5,916 nucleotides of DNA from an uncultured bacterium (GCA_903958995.1 CAJBVG010000023.1:1-5916), one strand, 5' to 3'. Shown: positions 1-5,526, counted from the first letter of the stretch. The notes: generated from the sequence alone by a model not told the origin. Numbers and translations: made by a program.

Positions 1-58
1 AAATACTAGCGGTTTAAGCTCTGGTTTTTATCTCTTATTGACATCTAATTATTCTTAT

Positions 59-86
59 AAAATATTTATTCCTTAAAATATTTATT
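59..86. repeat. Short direct repeat, 12-bp word twice, 16 bp apart
   Basis: The word AAAATATTTATT occurs exactly at 59-70 and again at 75-86. A looser 16-bp periodicity can be followed from about 48 to 95. In DNA this AT-rich some repetition is expected by chance, so only the 12-bp identity is claimed. Confidence 0.6.
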
Positions 87-98
87 TACAATTATTCT

Positions 99-153
99 CA
101 TTTTGAATTAAACATAATTATTTTATGATTTTCTCAGAATCTAATTCAAAATG
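99..153. repeat. 12-bp perfect inverted repeat enclosing two small hairpins
   Basis: CATTTTGAATTA at 99-110 is the exact reverse complement of TAATTCAAAATG at 142-153. The 31 bp between them hold two further self-complementary pieces: CATAA (113-117) with TTATG (123-127), and GATT (127-130) with AATC (138-141). The whole can be drawn as an outer stem with two inner arms. It is not a tRNA: the arms do not match and the conserved T-loop is absent. It may be a structured RNA, a transcription end or a cruciform-prone DNA site; nothing in the sequence decides among these. Confidence 0.55.
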
Positions 154-291
154 CAATCAATTTACGTATAACTTTATAGACAATAATCTAATACTAAATC
201 AAATTTAACTATACCGTATATTTGAATATAACGCTTATTAATTATTGATAACCCTAATCCTGCATTTTAACTCGTTCTTTATATTCTAAGG

Positions 292-1551
292 CTATTTCTC
301 CAAGAAAGATTTTAATAAGGCTTCGCGATGATCGGGATGTGCAATGCTGATTAAGGCTTTAGCACGTTGCTCCAAATTTTTACCGAATAAGTTTACTGCA
401 CCGTACTCCGTAACCACATGATGAACGTGACCACGAGTAGTCACTACACCTGCTCCAGGTTTTAGGTTGAATACAATTTTCGATTCCCCTTTATTGGTAA
501 TAGATGGCATCGCAATAATCGGTTTACCATTTTTAGAAATGGCTGCAGCACGCATAAAGTCCATTTGCCCACCAATGCCCGAAAACATTTTATTGCCAAT
601 TGAATCGGCACATATTTGTCCAGTTAAATCAATTTCTAAAGCAGAGTTTATAGCGGTTACTTTATCGTTTCGGTAAATGTTTAATGGAGAATTCACATAG
701 ATTACATCACGCATTTTAACGAGCGGATTATCATCTAAGAAATCATATACTTTTTTACTACCGTATGCAAATGTTGCTACGATTTGATTTTTATCGATTT
801 TCTTTTTGCTACCAGTAATAGCACCTTTGTTATACAATTCAATTAATCCATCCGAAAACATCTCGGTATGAATCCCTAAGTTTTTATGGTTTCCTAAGCA
901 CGAAAGTACTGCATCGGGAATAGCACCAATACCCATTTGTAAACAAGCACCATCTTCAATAAGCTCAGCTACGTTATGTCCGATGTTTGTTTCTACTTCG
1001 GTAATCGGGTGAGCATGCATTTCAGGAATTTCTTCATTGCATTCTACACCATAATGAATTTTACTTTTGTGAATCATACCATCACCGTGTGTACGCGGCA
1101 TCTTCGGATTCACTTGAGCGATAACAATTTTTGCATATTCCACAGCAGTTAAGCTGGTATCTACCGAAACGCCTAAACTGCAATAGCCATGGGCATCTGG
1201 AGGAGATACATGTATTAATGCAATATCTAATGGTAAAATATTTTGTTTAAATAAAAGAGGAACTTCAGAAAGGAAAACTGGAATAAAATCGGCACGCTTC
1301 TCATTGATGGCCTTACGAACATTGGCACCAATGAAAAAGGCATCAAGCTTGAAATGCTCTTCCATTCCAGGAGCAGTATAAGGTGCTTCACCTTCGGTAT
1401 GTAAATGAACGATGTTAACGTTTTTAAGTTCGTTTTTACGAGCAACCATCGCTTTAATAAGTAATTGTGGGGCAGCAGCTACGCTGTGTATAAACACTCG
1501 ATTGCCTGAAAGTATTTTACTAACGGCTTCTTCAGCAGAACAAATAATCAT
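292..1551 (-). CDS. Acetyl-CoA hydrolase/transferase family protein (4-hydroxybutyrate CoA-transferase type)
   Basis: A 419-aa cytoplasmic enzyme of the acetyl-CoA hydrolase/transferase family, which moves CoA between acyl-CoA and a free carboxylate through a glutamyl-CoA intermediate. The N-terminal domain opens with the typical SAEEAV...SGNRVFIH stretch (residues 5-22). The middle carries the glycine loop LQMGIGAIPDA (204-214) and LGIHTEMFSDG (225-235), where E230 is the likely catalytic glutamate. The C-terminal domain has FSGIGGQMDF (323-332), TTRGHVHHVVTEYG (371-384) and the closing HPDHRE (405-410). Length is normal and the gene looks intact. The ATG at 1551 gives the expected N-terminus; no clear Shine-Dalgarno precedes it. 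The substrate cannot be read from sequence: acetate, butyrate, 4-hydroxybutyrate and succinate are all possible within the family. It is separated by 88 bp from the SRPBCC gene upstream and probably has its own promoter. Confidence 0.93.
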   Translation of the reverse strand: MIICSAEEAVSKILSGNRVFIHSVAAAPQLLIKAMVARKNELKNVNIVHLHTEGEAPYTAPGMEEHFKLDAFFIGANVRKAINEKRADFIPVFLSEVPLLFKQNILPLDIALIHVSPPDAHGYCSLGVSVDTSLTAVEYAKIVIAQVNPKMPRTHGDGMIHKSKIHYGVECNEEIPEMHAHPITEVETNIGHNVAELIEDGACLQMGIGAIPDAVLSCLGNHKNLGIHTEMFSDGLIELYNKGAITGSKKKIDKNQIVATFAYGSKKVYDFLDDNPLVKMRDVIYVNSPLNIYRNDKVTAINSALEIDLTGQICADSIGNKMFSGIGGQMDFMRAAAISKNGKPIIAMPSITNKGESKIVFNLKPGAGVVTTRGHVHHVVTEYGAVNLFGKNLEQRAKALISIAHPDHREALLKSFLEK

Positions 1552-1585
1552 GATGTCAATTCGGTTTAGGTGTATTAATTATGGG

Positions 1586-1593
1586 CAAAATTA
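1586..1593 (-). promoter_or_regulatory. Candidate Bacteroidota -7 promoter element for the CoA-transferase gene
   Basis: On the minus strand this reads TAATTTTG, a full match to the Bacteroidota -7 consensus TAnnTTTG. Its last base lies 34 nt before the CoA-transferase ATG, a plausible 5' leader. The expected -33 TTG is imperfect: the minus strand reads TTTTTAG at 1616-1610, 16 bp upstream. In AT-rich DNA the -7 word also arises by chance, so the call rests mainly on position. Confidence 0.4.
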
Positions 1594-1602
1594 ATGTCTA
1601 GT

Positions 1603-1640
1603 GTTCGAACTAAAAATGATTAATGTCATTAATGTTCAAC
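1603..1640. repeat. Nested inverted repeats in the gap before the CoA-transferase gene
   Basis: GTTCGAAC at 1603-1610 is itself an 8-bp palindrome. It can also pair with GTTCAAC at 1634-1640 as a 7-bp stem with one bulged base. Inside that stem, ATTAAT (1619-1624) and ATTAAT (1628-1633) can pair around GTC. On the minus strand the inner hairpin directly follows the SRPBCC stop codon and is followed by CATTTTT, so it could act as a weak terminator for that gene, or as an operator overlapping the region upstream of the CoA-transferase promoter. The inner stem is only AT pairs, so either role is uncertain. Confidence 0.4.
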
Positions 1641-2173
1641 TATTTTTTGATTTCAGGATCCATTTCTACTAGTTTCTTCAAAGCTGTATAGGTAATCTCA
1701 TCTTGCGATTGAAATTGAGATTTGAAGAAAACGAATAGGGAGCTTAAAAACCAGTTCTTTGCTTCCACGGAATTCGTAATTTTTAATGTAGTCGTAAATT
1801 CTTTCGGAGTGCTTAATGAAATGGTAATATGATTTTTTAACACATTGTTATCCAATTGATACTCATACAATTCATTAGGCATCACATTGATGACTTTATA
1901 CTCATTAATAAACGATTGCTTCGCATCTTTCAAGTATATTTTATAGGTACTTTCTTTTAAGAAAGGTTCGCCATTCGTTATTTCTATCTTCTCAAATCCT
2001 TGCATCCATTGACTCATAAGCGAATCATTGGTAAATACTTCCCAAGTTTGTGCAGTTGAACGATTAATCGTAATGCTCGTTTCATAATTCACTACAGGTT
2101 TTACTACTCCAATAATGTAGAAGCCTAAGAAACAAGTAGCAATAAATCCAACTACGTAAAATAATATCTTCAT
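1640..2173 (-). CDS. Membrane-anchored SRPBCC-fold (START-like/polyketide cyclase type) protein
   Basis: A 177-aa protein with one N-terminal hydrophobic segment (about residues 4-24), then a soluble domain that looks like the SRPBCC fold, which binds hydrophobic ligands in a deep cavity. The resemblance is in the order of elements: NYETSITINRSTAQTWEVFTNDSLMSQWM (29-57) is the usual first strand and helix pair ending at a tryptophan, several strands follow, and the C-terminal helix runs from about 154 to 170. With a short positive N-terminus the domain probably faces the periplasm, but orientation is inferred. No catalytic residues or ligand can be named. The ATG at 2173 lies 10 bp after the stop of the upstream zinc-ribbon gene, so the two are probably co-transcribed. 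Fold assignment is from pattern only. Confidence 0.75.
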   Translation of the reverse strand: MKILFYVVGFIATCFLGFYIIGVVKPVVNYETSITINRSTAQTWEVFTNDSLMSQWMQGFEKIEITNGEPFLKESTYKIYLKDAKQSFINEYKVINVMPNELYEYQLDNNVLKNHITISLSTPKEFTTTLKITNSVEAKNWFLSSLFVFFKSQFQSQDEITYTALKKLVEMDPEIKK

Positions 2174-2183
2174 TTTTTAATAT

Positions 2184-2468
2184 TTATCCGTGCGATAAAA
2201 AGATGATGGCAGAAACTAAGAATAGTAAAATAAAAAAGAGAACTCTTGCATACACCAGGAAACGCTTTACTTTCCTAGTCTTTTCAGAATCTTCTTCTCT
2301 TACAAACAATAAACTTTCCGACTCACTTTTCTCTTTTATTTTGTGTTTTACCTTGCGGTAAGAAATTCGATGTTCATCTAACAATTCATTACAATGCTCA
2401 CAGCGATCAGTTTCCAAACCAACACGGTTGGTCCACTGATGACAGTTTTTGCAAAGAGCTTTTATCAT
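2184..2468 (-). CDS. Small zinc-ribbon protein with C-terminal membrane anchor, function unknown
   Basis: A 94-aa protein in three parts. The N-terminus has two CxxC knuckles, C6-K-N-C9 and C23-E-H-C26, 13 residues apart, which form a likely zinc ribbon. A charged middle section (about 30-68) is rich in Lys, Glu and Ser. The C-terminus is one hydrophobic helix (about 70-91) ending in SHG. The arrangement suggests a cytoplasmic zinc ribbon tethered to the inner membrane, with the charged section as a linker. I do not recognise a characterised homologue. The start at 2468 places CxxC at residue 6 and has no obvious Shine-Dalgarno. A 7-bp tandem repeat begins only four bases upstream of the ATG. 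Spacing of 10 bp to the SRPBCC gene suggests one operon and possibly a shared envelope role. Confidence 0.8.
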   Translation of the reverse strand: MIKALCKNCHQWTNRVGLETDRCEHCNELLDEHRISYRKVKHKIKEKSESESLLFVREEDSEKTRKVKRFLVYARVLFFILLFLVSAIIFLSHG

Positions 2469-2472
2469 AACA

Positions 2473-2530
2473 AATTATGAATTATGAATTATGAATTTTG
2501 AATTGTATTATGTATTAAGTATTACGTATG
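2473..2530. repeat. Heptanucleotide tandem array, AATTATG changing to TATTANG
   Basis: AATTATG occurs three times in tandem (2473-2493), then once with an A-to-T change (2494-2500). After a five-base partial unit (2501-2505) the 7-bp period continues with a related word, TATTATG, TATTAAG, TATTACG (2506-2526) and a trailing TATG. The array covers nearly 60 bp and sits in the 5' leader or promoter region of the 94-aa zinc-ribbon gene. Confidence 0.85.
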
Positions 2531-2546
2531 TTGTTTCAAACAGCCA

Positions 2547-2581
2547 AAAATTTACAATTTAAAATTTACAATTTAGAATTA
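2547..2581. repeat. Heptanucleotide tandem array, consensus ANAATTT
   Basis: The 14-bp word AAAATTTACAATTT occurs exactly twice in tandem (2547-2560 and 2561-2574), and each copy is two related 7-bp units. A fifth, more diverged unit (AGAATTA) follows at 2575-2581 and leads into the hairpin at the end of the lipoprotein gene. Confidence 0.8.
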
Positions 2582-2615
2582 AACTTTAGAACTAAATTTT
2601 TTAGTTCTAAAGTTT
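2581..2615 (-). terminator. 16-bp perfect hairpin overlapping the lipoprotein stop codon, likely terminator
   Basis: Positions 2581-2596 are the exact reverse complement of 2600-2615, leaving a three-base loop (2597-2599). The stem is almost all A-T, with three G-C pairs. Read on the minus strand, the first arm contains the last codon and the TAG stop (2607-2609) of the lipoprotein gene, and the second arm follows within a few bases. Only a short T-run follows the second arm, so this is not a textbook intrinsic terminator; it may instead protect a 3' end. Its position at the end of the gene supports a role in transcript ending. Confidence 0.6.
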
Positions 2616-3152
2616 TCTGCCTTTCATCTTCGACTTCTTCACATTAACCTTCGTAGCCACTGATTTTTTAACTTTTAGTTTTGCGAATATTCCATTAGGA
2701 GATACTTGATAAACAGTACCGCCATAATTAACAGTTGCGTTATTATTTTTATCGATGCTCGCTAATTGTAATACATAAGAACTTTTGATGTTCCCTGTGC
2801 GAGGCATAACAAATATTAGGCTTTTCGAATCTTCGGCTTCAAAAGAAATCGATAATTTATCACCAGCAATCGCGGTGCAAACACCAGGAGTATTGCGTTT
2901 TAATTTTATGATTTGGATTGATTTTCCATTTTCAACCTTAATTGTTCCAGAGCTTACTTTTGTTTCACCAGAAGAAACTACTCGCTTTAATTCTACATTA
3001 CGATCAACATAATATTGAAGTTTAGTTAAAGAGGTATTAGTTGCCGCAACACGATTACGAACTTCAGTGTTGAAACTAATTTTTCTACTACATGAACTAA
3101 ATGAAAGTCCAATGATTACGATGCAAATCGAGAGTGTTAATTTATTTTTCAT
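2607..3152 (-). CDS. Predicted lipoprotein of unknown function
   Basis: A 181-aa protein with a lipoprotein-type signal: positive start MKNK, hydrophobic core (5-16), then FSSC with the lipid-accepting cysteine at C21. The residues after C21 (SRKIS) are not acidic, so they do not resemble the charged surface-export signal described for some Bacteroidota lipoproteins; a periplasm-facing location is more likely, by inference. The mature part alternates polar and hydrophobic residues in a beta-rich pattern (about 60-160), with a second cysteine at C92, and ends in a strongly basic tail (VKKSKMKGRKL, 171-181). I recognise no family. Its ATG lies 28 bp after the OPT transporter stop on the same strand, with a 7-bp repeat between them, so co-transcription with that gene is plausible. 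An AT-rich hairpin overlaps its stop codon. Confidence 0.75.
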   Translation of the reverse strand: MKNKLTLSICIVIIGLSFSSCSRKISFNTEVRNRVAATNTSLTKLQYYVDRNVELKRVVSSGETKVSSGTIKVENGKSIQIIKLKRNTPGVCTAIAGDKLSISFEAEDSKSLIFVMPRTGNIKSSYVLQLASIDKNNNATVNYGGTVYQVSPNGIFAKLKVKKSVATKVNVKKSKMKGRKL

Positions 3153-3161
3153 ATTTTTTAA

Positions 3162-3186
3162 AATTCCTAATTCCTAATTCCTAATT
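3162..3186. repeat. Heptanucleotide tandem array, AATTCCT x3, overlapping the OPT stop codon
   Basis: Three exact copies of AATTCCT (3162-3182) are followed by a partial AATT (3183-3186). On the minus strand the unit reads AGGAATT, and the first AATTAG of the array supplies the last asparagine codon and TAG stop of the OPT gene. The array fills most of the 28-bp gap to the lipoprotein start. Confidence 0.85.
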
Positions 3187-5235
3187 GACCTGTTTTTTCA
3201 TAGCTATACGGTACAGAATCACACCCATTAGCACAAAGAACCCAAAGCCTAAGAGTTGGAATCCGTTTGCCCCAAAGATACTTGTTAATCCGTGTTCTGC
3301 ATTTACTTTTTGTAAAGCATTTGCTACGTTATCATTTACAGAAAGAATGGCTACGAGCACACCTGCCAGTGCACCCCCGGCGACTAGTCCGGTAGCGTAT
3401 AAACTACCATTACCAAGTTCTTCATCTTCTTTCGCTTCGCCTTTTTTCGCTTTACGAACTTCCACTGCTTTCTTCACTAAACCACCAGCAAATATTGGTA
3501 GGGTAGTAGAAAGAGGTAAGTAAGCACCAACGGCGAATGATAAAGAGTTCACACCACAAAGTTCCATGGTAACCGATAAGAAAACACCAACTAACACAAA
3601 TTGCCAATCGAGGTTGAATGATAATATTCCTTTAATTAGAGTGGCCATTAAAGTCCCTTGAGGAGCAGGATATTTATCACTACCAATGGTATGTGTAATT
3701 CCTTGCTTCAACATTTCAGCTGTTGGAGTATCCAATATTTTAACTGTTAAGCCGATGAAGATTGAAGATACTATAGCACCAATAAATAATGCCATCTGCT
3801 GGTATTTAGGTGTTGCTCCAACTATGTAACCTGATTTTAAATCTTGTGATGTTGCACCAGCATTTGCGGCAGCAATGCAAATCATACCGCCAACGACTAA
3901 TGCCATTGGTTCATAAAATTTGCCTGTCCAGCCCACTGCTATAAACACCAAGCAAGTACCCATCAGTGTTGCAATGGTCATTCCCGAAATCGGATTATTA
4001 GAAGAACCAATTAATCCTACAATACGAGAAGAAACGGTAACGAAGAATGCACCGAATATGACTACTAATAAACCAATCAGTAATTTATTCCAAATACTAT
4101 CTCCAGGTATTTGAGGAAGCAAAGCCATCAATACGATTAAAGCAATACTACCAAATAAAACAACCTTGATGTTTAAATCTTGTTCCGTACGTTTTACTAC
4201 TTTTTTCTCACCCTTTTCTCCAACAGAACCAAGGCTATCTTTAAATGATGAAATAATAGTAGGAATAGTTTTGAATAAAGTAATGAAACCACCAGCAGCA
4301 ACAGCACCCGCACCAATCTGACGAATGTAGGCACGATAAATTGCCGAAGCGGTATCGGCAAACGTATGTGTTATAGGATCCCAACCACCTGGTCCACCAG
4401 CTGTGGTTAAATCTTTTAAGTAGCCTAATTTTATTAATTGTAAAGCGGTTGTATCTGCAGGAACAACTGATGCTAATAAGGGAATTAATCCAAGCCATGC
4501 AATTACACCACCAGCAACTAAAACACCAGCAATTTTAAATCCGATGATATAACCTACACCCATGTATTCTGGAGTAATTTCTCCACTCACCGTTGCAGAT
4601 GGGAAATACTTATTGGTTTGAGTTGTCACATAAGCAGGTACTTCAGAAATTACGTGAAATACTTTTTGCAACATGGCATATACTAATGCGAAACCTAATC
4701 CTAAGAAAGCCGTTTTAGCAAAGTCGCCACCTTTTTCTCCAGCCTTTAAAACTGAGGCACAAGCAGTACCTTCAGGGTAGGGAAGCGTATCGTGTTCTTT
4801 TACGATGAGTGATTTTCGTAAAGGAATCATCATTAAGGTTCCTAGTATACCACCGAGAATGGCAAGCGTTAAAATAGTCATGTATCCGAAATACATTTCT
4901 CCACTACTTGCACCCGATTCGTTAGCCGATAAAAACAAGAAGCCAGGTAAGGTGAATACCACACCAGCTGCAATGGATTCTCCAGCGGAGCCTGTGGTTT
5001 GTATAATATTGTTTTCGAGGATGGTTGTGTTAAAGAACTTTCTCCCCAACGTAATTGCAATTACTGCAATGGGGATGGAAGCGGAAACGGTTAGTCCGGC
5101 TTTTAAAGCCAAGTAAACGGTAGCTGCACCGAAAATAATTCCAAAAATACTTCCAAGAATAATCGACTTAAAAGTGAATTCAGCCATCTTTGTTTCATCT
5201 GGAACAAAGGGCTTAAAAGATGAAGGTTCCTGCAT
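3181..5235 (-). CDS. OPT family oligopeptide transporter
   Basis: A 684-aa polytopic inner-membrane protein of the OPT family (oligopeptide and peptide-like chelate uptake, energised by the proton gradient in characterised members). Well-kept stretches of the bacterial subgroup can be read in order: KAGLTVSASIPIAV (45-58), ENNIIQTTGSAGES (74-87), LPYPEGTACASVL (151-163), SSRIVGLIGSSNNPISGMT (402-420), AGATSQDLKSGYIVGATPK (459-477) and YLPLSTTLPIFAGGLV (572-587). Hydrophobic segments run through the whole length; a soluble basic loop at about 331-355 and a charged loop at 588-608 break them up. Length fits the bacterial subgroup. The ATG at 5235 is preferred because the leader FKPFVPDETKMAEFTFK is typical of relatives; the inner Met17 would remove it. 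No clear Shine-Dalgarno is present. Substrate is unknown. It is divergent from a POT peptide transporter, consistent with peptide scavenging. Confidence 0.95.
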   Translation of the reverse strand: MQEPSSFKPFVPDETKMAEFTFKSIILGSIFGIIFGAATVYLALKAGLTVSASIPIAVIAITLGRKFFNTTILENNIIQTTGSAGESIAAGVVFTLPGFLFLSANESGASSGEMYFGYMTILTLAILGGILGTLMMIPLRKSLIVKEHDTLPYPEGTACASVLKAGEKGGDFAKTAFLGLGFALVYAMLQKVFHVISEVPAYVTTQTNKYFPSATVSGEITPEYMGVGYIIGFKIAGVLVAGGVIAWLGLIPLLASVVPADTTALQLIKLGYLKDLTTAGGPGGWDPITHTFADTASAIYRAYIRQIGAGAVAAGGFITLFKTIPTIISSFKDSLGSVGEKGEKKVVKRTEQDLNIKVVLFGSIALIVLMALLPQIPGDSIWNKLLIGLLVVIFGAFFVTVSSRIVGLIGSSNNPISGMTIATLMGTCLVFIAVGWTGKFYEPMALVVGGMICIAAANAGATSQDLKSGYIVGATPKYQQMALFIGAIVSSIFIGLTVKILDTPTAEMLKQGITHTIGSDKYPAPQGTLMATLIKGILSFNLDWQFVLVGVFLSVTMELCGVNSLSFAVGAYLPLSTTLPIFAGGLVKKAVEVRKAKKGEAKEDEELGNGSLYATGLVAGGALAGVLVAILSVNDNVANALQKVNAEHGLTSIFGANGFQLLGFGFFVLMGVILYRIAMKKQVN

Positions 5236-5264
5236 AGGACTAAAATACGAAAAAATCGTAAATC

Positions 5265-5288
5265 GTCCCTTCGGCTCCGCTCAGGGAC
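5265..5288. repeat. REP-like GC-rich palindrome
   Basis: GTCCCT (5265-5270) and AGGGAC (5283-5288) form a 6-bp stem around a GC-rich centre with a further CGG/CCG pairing (5272-5274 and 5277-5279). The arrangement CCCTTCGG...GCTCAGGG resembles a palindromic word seen in intergenic regions of many bacteria, including Bacteroidota. It stands out sharply in GC content from the AT-rich DNA around it. Only one copy is present in this window, so its repeated nature is from memory of the family, not shown here. Confidence 0.6.
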
Positions 5289-5296
5289 CGGTGCTT

Positions 5297-5368
5297 AATT
5301 GTCCAAATTGACTAATTGTTCAATGTCCATTAACATATTAACACATTCCCTCATTAACATATTAATCT
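5297..5368. repeat. Degenerate octanucleotide tandem array
   Basis: Read in steps of eight from 5297, nine consecutive units fit an 8-bp period. The first four are variants of AATTGTCC (5297-5328) and the next five are variants of ATTAACAY (5329-5368). ATTAACAT occurs exactly at 5329-5336 and 5353-5360, within a 14-bp exact repeat at 5328-5341 and 5352-5365. Later units are clearer than early ones. Confidence 0.7.
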
Positions 5369-5424
5369 TGTCCAGCGTCCATTGTCTAGTGTCTAGTGTC
5401 CAATGTCTTATATCTCATGTCTAG
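5369..5424. repeat. Heptanucleotide tandem array, consensus TGTCYAG, eight units
   Basis: Eight consecutive 7-bp units run without a break from 5369 to 5424. TGTCTAG is exact at 5383-5389, 5390-5396 and 5418-5424; the others differ from TGTCYAG at one to three positions, mostly in the last three bases. The array starts on the base after the last unit of the octanucleotide array. Confidence 0.85.
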
Positions 5425-5526
5425 CTGAATATCTATAAAAACGCCTAAAATCTTTGTAAAAATCAATTCATAAAGTATCTTGCAATTTGATTAAGTAAAA
5501 AATAACCTAATTATAATTAAACTAAT

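Larger units (their letters stand above)
1..291. other. AT-rich intergenic region without a supported gene
   Basis: This stretch lies downstream of the CoA-transferase gene (transcribed leftwards) and reaches the window edge. Both strands contain frequent stops; the longest ATG-led frames I followed are only a few tens of codons, with no recognisable product. It holds a 12-bp direct repeat (59-70 and 75-86), a perfect 12-bp inverted repeat enclosing two smaller hairpins (99-153), and an imperfect AT-rich inverted repeat at 215-233. No GC-rich hairpin followed by a T-run is visible just after the CoA-transferase stop, so where that transcript ends is not clear. A gene beyond the left edge cannot be judged. 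Confidence 0.7.
5236..5526. promoter_or_regulatory. 291-bp divergent intergenic region between the two peptide transporters
   Basis: The starts of the OPT (minus) and POT (plus) genes face away from this gap, so promoters for both should lie here. A 5-bp inverted repeat, TACGA/TCGTA (5246-5250 and 5256-5260), sits 11 bp before the OPT ATG, followed by a REP-like palindrome (5265-5288), an 8-bp-period array (5297-5368) and a 7-bp-period array (5369-5424). The remaining 102 bp before the POT ATG are AT-rich and hold only a near-match to the -7 consensus (AATCTTTG, 5449-5456) without a good -33 partner. I could not fix either promoter with confidence. Confidence 0.6.

Noticed and set aside
200..207. 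Perfect TAnnTTTG (TAAATTTG) on the minus strand
   Set aside because: No matching -33 element and no gene to its left within the window.
125..208. Short ATG-led frame of 27 codons on the plus strand
   Set aside because: Low-complexity AT-driven composition, no start context, and it overlaps the inverted repeat; no sign of a real protein.
217..224. Perfect TAnnTTTG (TATATTTG) on the plus strand
   Set aside because: No -33 TTG lies at the right distance and nothing downstream on the plus strand reads as a gene; it would transcribe antisense to the CoA-transferase. In DNA this AT-rich the word is expected by chance.
215..233. AT-rich imperfect inverted repeat, CGTATATT/AATATAACG
   Set aside because: It has a bulge, a two-base loop and almost only A-T pairs; chance is enough to explain it.
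235..251. Near-palindrome TTATTAAT...TTGATAA as a terminator for the CoA-transferase
   Set aside because: It lacks a proper loop, is weak, and has no T-run in the right place.
467..676. Plus-strand open frame of 69 codons
   Set aside because: It lies wholly inside the conserved CoA-transferase gene on the other strand; a shadow frame.
3185..3523. Plus-strand open frame of 112 codons
   Set aside because: Antisense to the OPT transporter C-terminal region; its Pro/Ala/Ser-rich composition mirrors the transporter codons.
4805..5116. Plus-strand open frame of 103 codons
   Set aside because: Antisense to conserved OPT motifs; no family resemblance or start signal.
5369..5424. CRISPR array
   Set aside because: Units are 7 bp and contiguous with no spacers, and no cas gene is present.
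5449..5456. AATCTTTG as the -7 element of the POT gene
   Set aside because: One mismatch to TAnnTTTG and no TTG at the expected spacing upstream; too weak to call.
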